From assembly GCA_012519255.1 (NCBI GenBank), contig JAAYQQ010000006.1, positions 1 through 36,347 of the forward strand: DNA of 36,347 nt, in the 5' to 3' direction. The notes under the pieces were generated by a model that saw only the letters and a list, made by a program, of their open reading frames with translations, made no database searches and was not told the origin of the DNA. Made by a program: the position numbers and the translations under genes. This DNA is from Methanobacteriota archaeon. Its GTDB lineage: Archaea; Thermoplasmatota; Thermoplasmata; Methanomassiliicoccales; Methanomassiliicoccaceae. This document shows positions 24,176 to 32,836 of this stretch, piece after piece. Positions within the stretch are counted from its first letter, which is position 1. Every line of letters starts with the position of its first letter.

Positions 24176-24229
24176 GCCTCGACGGCGTCCTATTCGCTCT
24201 TTGAGAAGGAGATGTCTGGATGAGAATTA

Positions 24230-24307
24230 TGGTGGGTCTGCCCGAATTTGAATCGGGGTCTAAGGCTCCCAAAGCCCCAAGGATGGACCAAGCTACCCTA
24301 CAGACCC
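24230..24307 (-). tRNA. tRNA-Pro(TGG)
   Basis: On the minus strand GGGTCTG (24301-24307) pairs with CAGACCC (24234-24240), with discriminator A and encoded CCA. The anticodon loop TTTGGGA gives anticodon TGG. The T arm (CCCCGATTCAAATTCGGG) folds, with a G-T pair. No intron. A TATA-like ACATTTATTTC near 24334-24344 lies upstream. No duplicated 3' end is seen in the window, so there is no evidence of an integration site. Confidence 0.94.
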
Positions 24308-24394
24308 GTTCCTAGCCGAGTAACGCGCCCTCTGAAATAAATGTTACTGTTTATTTGATGGATGTTGAGGGCCGGAATGCAGTTTTGCAAGTCT

Positions 24395-24402
24395 CTTTAT
24401 CT
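24395..24402 (+). promoter_or_regulatory. TATA-like box of the lipoprotein gene
   Basis: CTTTATCT is centred about 26 nt before the ATG at 24424. The spacing fits a leaderless transcript and supports that start over the ATG at 24355. Confidence 0.4.
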
Positions 24403-24423
24403 CAGTTTGCTATTGTTGATGGG

Positions 24424-25572
24424 ATGAAAAAGCTTGGCACGGCTCTCATCGCTCTATGTATAATCACAGTAGCTTTCGCCGGATGCCTCACCCTCGACTC
24501 ATCGCAGATGGGCTTCGACTCAGATTCAGTCTCCGCACCCGCTATCGTCAATGCCGATGTCGTAACCATACCCAAACCTCAGACGTTGACTCCCCCAGGT
24601 ACGGGTGTGTGCCTAACCTGGAACTGGAATATAACTGAAGACATCTACGCAGGTTATGGTGGCGCCCTGAGACTTACTGTGAATAATAACGACAATAATG
24701 GAAAATATTATGTATATTCATTTGGGCTGCGGTGGGATACTGATCAATCCACTTTTCGCAACTGCAGCGTTTACATCCCACCTGGCCAGTCTGCACAGCT
24801 TGGCCTACTGACCTTTAACGCTCCCTCAGAGGAAGGCATTCACTCATATAGGACGGTGCTAAAGATCGCCTCCTGGAATCACTGTACCAAGGCCTGGTAT
24901 GATCATGGTGAGGTGATTAGTGAAAAATGGCGATCTGTGGTGGTGAAATCTCTTGGAAATTCCTGCGAGTATAGGGTGGAGCACAATTTCCGCCCATATT
25001 ACAATGACGTCAATTCACGAGTGAACTATGGGGCCACCAGTGAAGCGATCGAAGAAATTAAGAATGCGCAGCCTGGCGAATATAACACTTTACAGGTGGC
25101 AGAAGCATATGAATGGGTGCGCAACAACATCGCATACAAGTCCGATGGTGACGTTGATTACTGGCAAAGCGCCGAAGAGACGCTGGAACTCCGAACAGGA
25201 GATTGCGAGGACCAGGCAATTCTCCTGGCCAGTATTATCGGCGCCCTTGGAGGCAACGCCAGAGTCAACATAATTCAATCCCATGCCTTTCCCACGGTCT
25301 TCGTGGGGACAACCTTTCAGGATATGTCAGATGTGAGATGCTCCATTGCCTCATATTATGGTCTCGGCCCTAACGAATTGAATGTAGCATATATGGAGGA
25401 TGATATGGGATACTGGTTGGTAATCGACACCACTGGCTTCCCCTATGCGGGAGGCATCCCGGCACAATCGGTGCCAACCTCGGCATCGGGAGATTGGACC
25501 ATCAAATCCGACTACATCTATCCCATCGATGCCACCGGCAAGACTTCTGGATTTTTCTTTGGTCTGTTTTAG
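24424..25572 (+). CDS. Lipoprotein with transglutaminase-like domain
   Basis: This 382-residue protein starts MKKLGTALIALCIITVAFAGC, a signal peptide with a lipobox ending at Cys21, so it should be lipid-anchored on the outer face of the membrane. A beta-rich region (about 60-185) precedes a transglutaminase-like domain (about 205-345). The triad Cys261 (RTGDCEDQ), His287 (SHAFPTV) and Asp335 (VIDTTG) matches transglutaminase/protease-like families. It may cross-link or cleave surface proteins; the large secreted protein nearby is a possible but unproven partner. The frame is open from 24355, but that N-terminus lacks a signal. Its stop overlaps the convergent epimerase by 4 bp. Confidence 0.86.
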   Translation: MKKLGTALIALCIITVAFAGCLTLDSSQMGFDSDSVSAPAIVNADVVTIPKPQTLTPPGTGVCLTWNWNITEDIYAGYGGALRLTVNNNDNNGKYYVYSFGLRWDTDQSTFRNCSVYIPPGQSAQLGLLTFNAPSEEGIHSYRTVLKIASWNHCTKAWYDHGEVISEKWRSVVVKSLGNSCEYRVEHNFRPYYNDVNSRVNYGATSEAIEEIKNAQPGEYNTLQVAEAYEWVRNNIAYKSDGDVDYWQSAEETLELRTGDCEDQAILLASIIGALGGNARVNIIQSHAFPTVFVGTTFQDMSDVRCSIASYYGLGPNELNVAYMEDDMGYWLVIDTTGFPYAGGIPAQSVPTSASGDWTIKSDYIYPIDATGKTSGFFFGLF

Positions 25573-26525
25573 GACAGGATCTCCCGCACCGCCTGGCGAA
25601 TGGCCTCGCGAGAGCTTAGGCGAGGATTCCAGCCCCTGGATTGGAGTTTCTCTACAGAAAGGAGCATTTTCTTAACGTCTCCAACCCAGCCACGGCCGCC
25701 TTTCACCCCGCCGGTCCAGCGATACTCTGCATCTGGCAGACCCATCTCTTCGGTGACGATGTCGGCAATATCCTTGACGGTCATCCAATCCTTGGAACCA
25801 ATGTTGTAGATCTCTACCTGTTCCTCGGAAGCCTCTGCCCCGGCAACCATGCCCTGGACACAGTCTTTGACATGCACGTATGACTTGATGGTTCCTGGCT
25901 CCGCGCCCAGGATCTCCAGACTGGAAGGATCTTCCCGGAGCTTGCGGATGAAATCGTGCAGTACATTATGCGTTGATCTGGTACCAACTACATTGGCGAA
26001 ACGATAGATGACGGCATTCTGGTCAAAGGTGTGACAGTAAGAGGCGATGAGGGCCTCGCAGGCGAGCTTCGATGCGCCGTACACCGATATGGGTACGAGT
26101 GGACCGTAGTTCTCGGGAGTCGGTATGATCTCAGTCTCTCCGTACACCGTGGAGGTGGACGGGAACATAATGTCCTCAACTTCGAGATCCTTCCCTGCTT
26201 CGAGGAGGCGGTACGTGACTTCTATATTCTGCTCAAAGTGGATATGCGTATTCTTCGCACCCAGGCGCACATCGGGGTTGGCGGCAAAATGACAGATCAC
26301 GTCAACGTCCTTGAGTGCAGGGACAAGATCCATGGTCAGTAGATCCCCCTCTATGAAGCTAAAGTCAGGATGAGTGAGCATATTGCTCATGAATTCCCTC
26401 TTCCCCGCTGAGAAATTGTCAACGCCTACAACCTTATTGCCTCGCTCGAGTAGTTCCTCTGCTAGATGACTAGCGATGAAACCGGCACAACCGGTGATTA
26501 GAATATTTCTGCCCCTAAGCTCCAT
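25569..26525 (-). CDS. NAD-dependent sugar nucleotide epimerase/dehydratase
   Basis: This 318-residue extended short-chain dehydrogenase resembles GalE-type UDP-sugar 4-epimerases used for surface glycans. The NAD-binding motif TGCAGFIASHL (11-21) is followed by DNFSAG. The catalytic set is the STSTVYG Ser/Thr (about 123-127) and Tyr149-Lys153 (YGASK). Length is typical. Its ATG overlaps the rdgB stop by 11 nt. The substrate cannot be told from sequence; UDP-glucose, UDP-GlcNAc and UDP-glucuronate are all possible. Confidence 0.9.
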   Translation of the reverse strand: MELRGRNILITGCAGFIASHLAEELLERGNKVVGVDNFSAGKREFMSNMLTHPDFSFIEGDLLTMDLVPALKDVDVICHFAANPDVRLGAKNTHIHFEQNIEVTYRLLEAGKDLEVEDIMFPSTSTVYGETEIIPTPENYGPLVPISVYGASKLACEALIASYCHTFDQNAVIYRFANVVGTRSTHNVLHDFIRKLREDPSSLEILGAEPGTIKSYVHVKDCVQGMVAGAEASEEQVEIYNIGSKDWMTVKDIADIVTEEMGLPDAEYRWTGGVKGGRGWVGDVKKMLLSVEKLQSRGWNPRLSSREAIRQAVREILS

Positions 26526-27078
26526 CTGACCTTCTCCTAAGCTCCTCGGAGAAGGCTCGGATGGCCCTCCCCCGATGGGAGATATTATTCTTCAACTCTA
26601 AGGACATTTCGGCAAAAGTAGTGGAGTGGCCAGAGGGGATAAAGATTGGATCGAAGCCAAATCCTCCGGTGCCGGCGGGACGCCGCGCTATCGTCCCCTC
26701 ACAACGCTCTATAGCAGTGAACTCTTCACCGTGCCAGGAACATCCGATGCAGCACTCAAAGTGAGCGCTACGGTCTTCTATACCTTCGAGGAGCGTGAGG
26801 ATGCCCTGATTACCCAATGTTCTCATTACATAGGCCGAGTAGACGCCGGGAAAGCCCTTGAGGGCATGTATGAATAGCCCAGAGTCATCGATAGCGAAGT
26901 TGCTGAATCCTCTGGTCTTGAGCTGAGTGAGGCAGGAGTGGACAACCTCCTGCAGTGTGTCCGCTTGGATCTCATCGCAGCCCTCTGCAGAATGATCAAC
27001 CTCTATATCCAGGGGCGCGAGGGCGGAACGGAACTCTGCCAGCTTGCCCTTGTTAGAGGTTATGAGGCACAATTTCAA
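26515..27078 (-). CDS. rdgB: XTP/dITP diphosphatase (RdgB/HAM1)
   Basis: This 187-residue house-cleaning pyrophosphatase hydrolyses deaminated purine nucleotides (dITP, XTP), keeping them out of DNA and RNA. Motifs are TSNKGKLAEF (7-16), IDDSGLFI, FPGVYSAYV, GFGFDPIFIP and the C-terminal NNISHRGRAI. It overlaps bud32 by 4 nt and the epimerase by 11 nt. Confidence 0.96.
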   Translation of the reverse strand: MKLCLITSNKGKLAEFRSALAPLDIEVDHSAEGCDEIQADTLQEVVHSCLTQLKTRGFSNFAIDDSGLFIHALKGFPGVYSAYVMRTLGNQGILTLLEGIEDRSAHFECCIGCSWHGEEFTAIERCEGTIARRPAGTGGFGFDPIFIPSGHSTTFAEMSLELKNNISHRGRAIRAFSEELRRRSDGA

Positions 27079-27689
27079 GTATATCTCCCCCGGGAGCTTA
27101 TCTCTCTCATCTTGCGTATGATCTCACCGCCTCCTTCGAAGTTCTCCCTGTACGCCTTGAGGATGAGGGGGAAGCGGTCGAGAAGTTCACTGTGCGCTGA
27201 TTGGAAGGCCTCCTTAAGCAGATGGAGGTCCACACCCATCTCCTCTACCGTCGCGCATCTGGCGCCCAGTGAGAAGTCAATGAACCACATGCGCCCCTTG
27301 CTTATGATCATGTTGGAGGTGGTAAGATCTCCATGGACGATGCCGTTGCGATGGAGGCAGGCGATAGAGCGCCCCATCTCTCGGAACAGCTCCTCCACTC
27401 TTTCTGGAGAGGATATGGCGAGATCATCCTTGACTCGCGGCCCCTTGATCTCTTCCATGATCATCTCTGCATTGGCAAAGTCGATGTCGTAGATGATTGG
27501 CGTGGGGACTCCAGCCTCGCGTGCCTCATGGATAAGGCGCGCTTCATTTCTCGTCCGCATGTTGCGAAGAGATAGATCTAGCTCAGGATGGCGATATGTC
27601 TTGGGCACTCTGCTCTTGACAACGATATCGCGCCCGAGCCATTGGCCTCGCCGGATCTCTGCCTCGGCCCCCTGCCGAATGAGCTGCAT
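27075..27689 (-). CDS. bud32: KEOPS kinase/ATPase Bud32
   Basis: This 204-residue protein kinase-like ATPase is the Bud32 subunit of KEOPS, which makes the t6A modification in tRNA with Kae1. ATP-site Lys25 lies in IVVKSR, the catalytic loop is HGDLTTSN (119-126) and the metal motif is DFSLG (138-142). In many euryarchaea Bud32 is fused to Kae1; here it stands alone and no Kae1 is in the window. The frame is open from a TTG at 27701, but an AT-rich box near 27712-27721 is about 27 nt from the ATG at 27689, fitting a leaderless start there. Confidence 0.93.
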   Translation of the reverse strand: MQLIRQGAEAEIRRGQWLGRDIVVKSRVPKTYRHPELDLSLRNMRTRNEARLIHEAREAGVPTPIIYDIDFANAEMIMEEIKGPRVKDDLAISSPERVEELFREMGRSIACLHRNGIVHGDLTTSNMIISKGRMWFIDFSLGARCATVEEMGVDLHLLKEAFQSAHSELLDRFPLILKAYRENFEGGGEIIRKMREISSRGRYT

Positions 27690-27731
27690 GAGAGTGAGCA
27701 AGGCCCCATCTATAGATAATCTTTTCAGAAC

Positions 27732-27753
27732 AAAAAAATAGATTGGGAAAAAG
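27732..27753 (-). terminator. Oligo-T terminator after the large secreted protein gene
   Basis: On the minus strand CCTTTTTCCCAATC is followed by TATTTTTTTG, starting just after the stop codon at 27756. Two T-tracts in tandem are typical of archaeal termination. The tract also lies just upstream of the bud32 promoter. Confidence 0.55.
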
Positions 27754-27755
27754 GT

Positions 27756-30700
27756 TTAGTCGCAGTGGCCCGGGCCTATGATGCCATTATTGTAGTCATC
27801 GAAGGTCTTCGCCCAGTTCGTGACCTGAGTCTGTTCACTCTTGGATAGCCCTCCCCAATCTCCCGCATCATGCTCGGCCAGGAAAGCGTCCACGGTATCG
27901 ATCAGTTCATCGACCGCAAGATCGCATGCGCCGTTGAGGATGTTCAACTTCGCAGCCAGCATCTGGGCGTAGAGCTGGTTGAACTTGTTCGCACCGCCGG
28001 CGTTGGCCAGTATGCTGCCTGCCTGGGCGGCAGTTGTCACGGCCACGCTCTTAGCGCCATTTGGCGTTCCTAGCCAAATGGTCCCGCCCGCTGCCTGGAT
28101 CAATGGAGAGATCTTGTCATCCTGAGGCCCAGGCCCGTCATGGTTCTTCCAGTACCCGATGGTGTAAGTGCATCCGCCACACTCGCACTCTGGTGTGTTG
28201 ATGACCACCGAGGCCTCATCCTCATGGGCATCCTTACTATCGTCCTCGACCAGCCTTGCGGTGTTGTTCAGATAGTAGGTCCCGCCACACTCCGCGTCCT
28301 CGTTGGTTACGGTGACGTCGCCCTCTATGATCACAACGCCCTGGGCATTGAGGTCGTTCTCATCAAGATGCCATGTACCTGGCTGGAAAAGATCCACATC
28401 GAATCCAGGAGGAATATCATCAAAGACATCGTTCAGGGTGGCAGTCTCATCGACCTCCTCTACCTGAGCGGTGGCGATGTTGAATTCCCCGGTGGCCTTG
28501 ACGCCCCATCTCTCGCCAGGGTGGCCATGGTAATTGGTCACCGTGGCGGAAGCAGTGTTCCTGAAGGCATACAGGCTCAAGTCGCTGGGCATATTTTCCT
28601 CACCAAGTGCGTCCAGGATGTCCTGGGTGATGTCCATGTTGTAACGGTAGACAAATGTCTCCCCTCCAGCAAGCATATCCTTCTGCGCAGTGAGATCCTG
28701 TGCCTGGAGCTCGATCCACTCTCCCCCGATGTTGATATATGCGGTGTCAAAGACCTGTAGATCTTCGGTGGCGAGCGGACCGCTATTGGTGACCGACACG
28801 GTGCCCCACAACTCGACTGTCACATCCTCCGATTCGATCGAACGAGTGGCGGTAAGGGTATACTTCAGGTACCCTGTTTCGCCCCCATCGAGTGTTAGAG
28901 CGGTCTGATTCACTCCCTTCGCAAGGCTCCAGTCATATCTGATGGTCTTATTCCACCCATAGTTGACAGTCCTGCTTATGGATAGGGTGATGCCCCTGTC
29001 ACACTCCGGCGTTTCTATGACCACCGAAGCTTTGTCCTTACGGATCTCGCCGGTATCATCCTCGACCAGTCGGGCGGTGTCGTTCACGTAATAGATCCTT
29101 CCGCACTCTGCGTCCTCGTTGGTAATGTTCTTGCAGAACCTGATGGTCTCAGGCCCTTCAAGGTACCACGGTCCCGCTATGATATCCATGTCGAAGCCGC
29201 GGGGGAAGGTCTCCAGGTCGGTCAGGGTGGCGGTCTCATCGATATACTCTACCTCTGGCTCGGGCAACGCGACCTCGATCTCATCCTCAATGAAGTAGAG
29301 GCCGTTCTGGTCCCTGAAATTGGTGATGCCCACATAGGCGCGGTTAACCATGCTCAGGGTTTGTTGGTCGGCAGTGTCGTCGTTTGGCCCGATCAAAATG
29401 CCCAGGAGGAATTCGGTGACATCGACGCTGTACCCATAGTCATGGCGCTCTCCAGAACCCAGGACGGGCTTTTCCTCGGTGCTGATTTCGAAGTCGAGGC
29501 TGTATTCAATACCATTGTACTCGACCACGAACACATCGGCGATGGTCAATCCCTCGGTGGGGCAACAGTTGGTATTGCGCACCCTAACGTAGCCTTCCAG
29601 CACGATCTTATCCACTATGTCAACGACCTTTCGGTCGGCATCTATGGTGTAGCAGATCCTTGCAGTCTGGCCTTTATCCAGGATGATATCTGCCGTCTGG
29701 ACGGCTATGGAATCAGGCTCCTGCCCATTGCCAAGCACTTCAAAGCTCTTCTCTACTGTCCAGTTATACTCGATTTTCTTCTCCCAGATAAGCTCGGCGC
29801 TCTTCTCCACCGAGATGGTGGTCTGACACGGGCATGGCCCGGTGACGAGGTTGACGTAAGCGCAATCTTCGCGGACCTCGCAACAGTCAAGCTCGGTCAA
29901 CGTTGCCTTGTTCCAGAGACAGCGTTCCTGCTCGCATCCAGCGCATAGGTTGGCGGCATCCACGCTGATGAGTATATCATCGGACCCATGGAGGATCCAG
30001 GGCCCGCTGTCTGTTGCCGTGCACTGGAAGTTCTCAGGGCACCACATCTCGTCGACGATCAAGGCGGTCTCATCTATCTCGATCAGACAGGGCTCTGCTG
30101 GCATGGTGAATGGGTCGTATGCAGGGACAGCATGCGCCACGCCATCAAAACCCTCATAGTTGGTTATGCTCACACAGGCCAGATTGCAGTACTCTGAGGC
30201 GGCGACAGCATCAAATGCATATTCGAAGAAATAGGCGTGCTCTTCTCCCGGCGCGAGTACGGGACGGGATGAAGTATCCACTTCAAATACGGCAACGTCG
30301 ACATAACTACAAACATTCTCATCATAGATCTGTATGTGATCCACGATGGCGAGGTTTTCAGTGGGGACGCTGCCAACATTCTTCACGCAGACGTATCCGC
30401 GCACGCCCATATGTTCAATATCTGTCGCCACGCAGCGTTCGGCCTTGATAAGGTAGTCAATAGTAACGCTCTGGCCCTTGGGAACCATCGCGTAGCCGAG
30501 ACGTCCAGCGTCGCTGACCGAGACCGCTTCGCTCTCAAGCACATTTTTTTCTATACTCCAATCATAGATCACCTCTCTTTCCCAGAATCCAGTTGATTCC
30601 TTGCTAGTAAGCAAGGTGGTGGTCCCATCCACATCTGGTGTGGTATCTCTTTTCGTTGATCCTGCTCGTTCCTCATGATTGTCTGGAGAGGGTGCTCCCT

Positions 30701-30800
30701 CCAAACCAACGACCGGGACATCTACTAGATATGCCACGGTCACGCCGAGGATCATTACTAGAGCTATCGCTAGGCTCAACGCTTTAACTCCTCTTCGCAT
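27756..30800 (-). CDS. Large secreted protein, triplicated module plus GYWKNH domain
   Basis: This 1014-residue protein has a signal/anchor helix (about 7-30) and three tandem modules of roughly 265 residues (about 67-330, 335-600, 609-872). Each begins with a related strand (FWEREVIYDWSIEK, IWEKKIEYNWTVEK, GWNKTIRYDWSLAK), has a VTN/ITN-type Ig-like core, an IDETA/VDETA motif, and closes with NxTARLVEDD or a related block. The C-terminus carries a TIGYWKNH motif (880-887), a domain known from other surface proteins with beta-rich repeats. Module 1 and parts of 2 are Cys-rich. The chain is very acidic with many Asn-X-Thr/Ser sites. It is probably an extracellular surface or adhesion protein; no C-terminal anchor is seen. 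GGTGATC precedes the ATG. Confidence 0.85.
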   Translation of the reverse strand: MRRGVKALSLAIALVMILGVTVAYLVDVPVVGLEGAPSPDNHEERAGSTKRDTTPDVDGTTTLLTSKESTGFWEREVIYDWSIEKNVLESEAVSVSDAGRLGYAMVPKGQSVTIDYLIKAERCVATDIEHMGVRGYVCVKNVGSVPTENLAIVDHIQIYDENVCSYVDVAVFEVDTSSRPVLAPGEEHAYFFEYAFDAVAASEYCNLACVSITNYEGFDGVAHAVPAYDPFTMPAEPCLIEIDETALIVDEMWCPENFQCTATDSGPWILHGSDDILISVDAANLCAGCEQERCLWNKATLTELDCCEVREDCAYVNLVTGPCPCQTTISVEKSAELIWEKKIEYNWTVEKSFEVLGNGQEPDSIAVQTADIILDKGQTARICYTIDADRKVVDIVDKIVLEGYVRVRNTNCCPTEGLTIADVFVVEYNGIEYSLDFEISTEEKPVLGSGERHDYGYSVDVTEFLLGILIGPNDDTADQQTLSMVNRAYVGITNFRDQNGLYFIEDEIEVALPEPEVEYIDETATLTDLETFPRGFDMDIIAGPWYLEGPETIRFCKNITNEDAECGRIYYVNDTARLVEDDTGEIRKDKASVVIETPECDRGITLSISRTVNYGWNKTIRYDWSLAKGVNQTALTLDGGETGYLKYTLTATRSIESEDVTVELWGTVSVTNSGPLATEDLQVFDTAYINIGGEWIELQAQDLTAQKDMLAGGETFVYRYNMDITQDILDALGEENMPSDLSLYAFRNTASATVTNYHGHPGERWGVKATGEFNIATAQVEEVDETATLNDVFDDIPPGFDVDLFQPGTWHLDENDLNAQGVVIIEGDVTVTNEDAECGGTYYLNNTARLVEDDSKDAHEDEASVVINTPECECGGCTYTIGYWKNHDGPGPQDDKISPLIQAAGGTIWLGTPNGAKSVAVTTAAQAGSILANAGGANKFNQLYAQMLAAKLNILNGACDLAVDELIDTVDAFLAEHDAGDWGGLSKSEQTQVTNWAKTFDDYNNGIIGPGHCD

Positions 30801-31170
30801 CTTCGATCACCCGAAGTCGCCGAAAAAATTTGGAAGATTTTGGGAAATTATTGGAACTAGGCCTTTATCAATCTATGTAATGATAATATTAAAACAAAAG
30901 ATATTGAGGTTGTTTTCTTCTTTATTCATTAAATAAATAGCTTGGGTTTATCCAGACGCTCAGATGCATGTGATTAAGGCAGTGGGGGAAGGCGTCTCGA
31001 GCTCGAGATGAGGCATCATCCGTTTTGATATGTGATGGCATCCGGTCGCCCACATTCATACTGTTATCTCCACCGTGGCGATGACCAATTGTCAAGAGTA
31101 TTCTAGCTGCCGTGGAAGAGACAGGGGGTCAGGGCAAGGATTATGACCAACCATATCTTACCTTCAAGCT
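30801..31170. other. Gene-free divergent promoter region
   Basis: No gene is seen. On the minus strand AT-rich boxes (TTTTAATATTATC near 30882-30897) precede the large secreted protein gene with a leader of about 60-70 nt. On the plus strand CATATCTTA near 31146-31154 lies at the leaderless distance from the radB ATG. Confidence 0.45.
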
Positions 31171-31842
31171 ATGGATAGGCTACCGTTTGGCTGCAGCACT
31201 CTAGACACCATGCTGGGAGGGGGCGTGGAGGCGGGGTGCCTGACACTATTCTATGGTGAATCCGGGACGGGTAAGACTACTCTTTGCCTAATACTCGCTC
31301 GGGATGTCGCCAGACAGGGCAAGAAGGTTATCTTTTTGGATACAGAAGGCGTGTCCCTAGACCGTCTCCAGCAGATCGCTGGAGATGACTTCGAGGCGGT
31401 GGCCAAGAATATATTATTCTCTGACTTGAGTAGCTTCGATGAGCAAGAAAGGATGGTGGATAAGGCCATCAAGCTGGCCGAGGGGAACGTAGATGTAGGA
31501 ATGATCATAGTCGATTCCATCAGCATGCATTACCGGCTGACCTCCCGTGAGGAAGATCGTGGGGAGCGCAAATCGCTAGCCGGGCAGTCAACCAAGTTGA
31601 CCAATCTGTCACGGGAAAAGGCGCTGCCAATTGTTGTGACTTCGCAGGTCTATACTGATGTAGAGACCGGCACATTCGAATCACTGGGAGGGCATGCTCT
31701 CCTCCACAACTCAAAGCTCATCATGCGTATCGACAAGCTCTCTTCCCATGGGCGGAGGAGAGCGGTGCTCATGAAGCACCGCAGTTTGCCAGAGGGCTTA
31801 ACCGCTGATTTTTGCCTGACCTCTGATGGTATTTCGTGTTAG
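31171..31842 (+). CDS. radB: DNA repair and recombination protein RadB
   Basis: This 223-residue RecA-fold ATPase is the euryarchaeal RadA paralogue RadB, thought to assist strand exchange. Walker A is GESGTGKTT (29-37) and Walker B is MIIVDS. The N-terminus (LPFGCSTLDTMLGGGVE) and the absence of RadA's helix-hairpin-helix domain fit RadB. Length is typical. A TATA-like element lies about 22-27 nt upstream, so the mRNA may be leaderless. Its stop overlaps the convergent prenyl synthase gene by 4 bp. Confidence 0.93.
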   Translation: MDRLPFGCSTLDTMLGGGVEAGCLTLFYGESGTGKTTLCLILARDVARQGKKVIFLDTEGVSLDRLQQIAGDDFEAVAKNILFSDLSSFDEQERMVDKAIKLAEGNVDVGMIIVDSISMHYRLTSREEDRGERKSLAGQSTKLTNLSREKALPIVVTSQVYTDVETGTFESLGGHALLHNSKLIMRIDKLSSHGRRRAVLMKHRSLPEGLTADFCLTSDGISC

Positions 31843-32834
31843 ATCTTCCGGCTCACCGAGTAATCGATGAGCCGAGATAGGAACTCGCGATCTGGGCCTG
31901 GCTCCAGCATCTCTAGCATTTTCTTACCCTGGGCAGCATGGTCCAGAGCAAGACGGCGCGCATACTCAATACTCCCGCAGTCATGGAGTGCCTGGATGGC
32001 ATTCTCTATGTCTTGAGTCCGGGCCTTGGAATTGCCCAGCGCGGCAAGCAGAGTCTGGCGTCGAGGATCGTCCTCCTTCAGTTCATGCAGGGCGTGAAGT
32101 ACGATAAGGGTGCGTTTTCCGTTGCGGATATCATTGCCCACAGGCTTGCCCAGGACTTTCTCTTCCCCAGTAAGGGCGAGAATATCATCCCACATCTGAA
32201 ATCCTGCACCCAGGTGACGAGCGTACTCACCCATCGCCTTGATCTGTTCCTCGGTACCTCCGGCAATGATGGCTCCACCCCTGGCGGCGCACTCGAACAG
32301 CACGGCAGTCTTCTTCCAGACCATGCGTTCGTAGTCCTCGATGGACAACTCGTCGGCGGGAATCCGTTCGAAGTCCATATCCTCTTGCTGCCCCTCAGCG
32401 ATCAGCCATACCGTGTGCGCTGTGAGCTTAAGGAGCCGGCGAGTGGAATGAGCGGGAACATCGACCTCGGAAAGGGCCTCGAATGCGCGGGCGAATAGAG
32501 CATCGCCAGCGATGATGGCGGTCGGCACGTCGAAAAGGACGTGTACCGCGGGTCGGCCTCTTCTCATGCTGTCGTTATCCATAACGTCGTCATGTACCAA
32601 TGTGAAATTGTGTATGATCTCGAGACTTGCTCCGAAGGGAATGGCCTTTTTGCCAGCTCCTCCGACTGCCTCTGCCACGGCCCCAGCGAGCACCGGGCGA
32701 AGTCTCTTTCCACCTGCAGTAGGGTAATGCTGAACGGCCAGGAGGAGCTTCTGATTCTCTCCCTCCTCCAGGTAGGACATGATCTGTTCGTCCACAGCCT
32801 TAGCCCTCTCACCAATCTCTGCAATTATGTCCAT
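31839..32834 (-). CDS. idsA: Geranylgeranyl diphosphate synthase (IdsA-type)
   Basis: This 331-residue trans-prenyl synthase condenses IPP with allylic diphosphates for archaeal ether lipids. The first Asp-rich motif is DDVMD (82-86), and GGKRLRP and GNDIRNGKRT are typical. The second motif reads DDILA, lacking the final Asp. Phe77 lies five residues before the first motif, the position where an aromatic residue sets C20 chain length in archaeal type I GGPP synthases. The gene starts 2 nt after the IDI-2 stop, in an operon with IPK and IDI-2. Confidence 0.94.
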   Translation of the reverse strand: MDIIAEIGERAKAVDEQIMSYLEEGENQKLLLAVQHYPTAGGKRLRPVLAGAVAEAVGGAGKKAIPFGASLEIIHNFTLVHDDVMDNDSMRRGRPAVHVLFDVPTAIIAGDALFARAFEALSEVDVPAHSTRRLLKLTAHTVWLIAEGQQEDMDFERIPADELSIEDYERMVWKKTAVLFECAARGGAIIAGGTEEQIKAMGEYARHLGAGFQMWDDILALTGEEKVLGKPVGNDIRNGKRTLIVLHALHELKEDDPRRQTLLAALGNSKARTQDIENAIQALHDCGSIEYARRLALDHAAQGKKMLEMLEPGPDREFLSRLIDYSVSRKI

Positions 32835-32836
32835 AC

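Noticed and set aside
20535-24307. Importer operon as a recently integrated island at tRNA-Pro
   Set aside because: No integrase, no direct repeat of the tRNA end, and base composition is not clearly different by eye.
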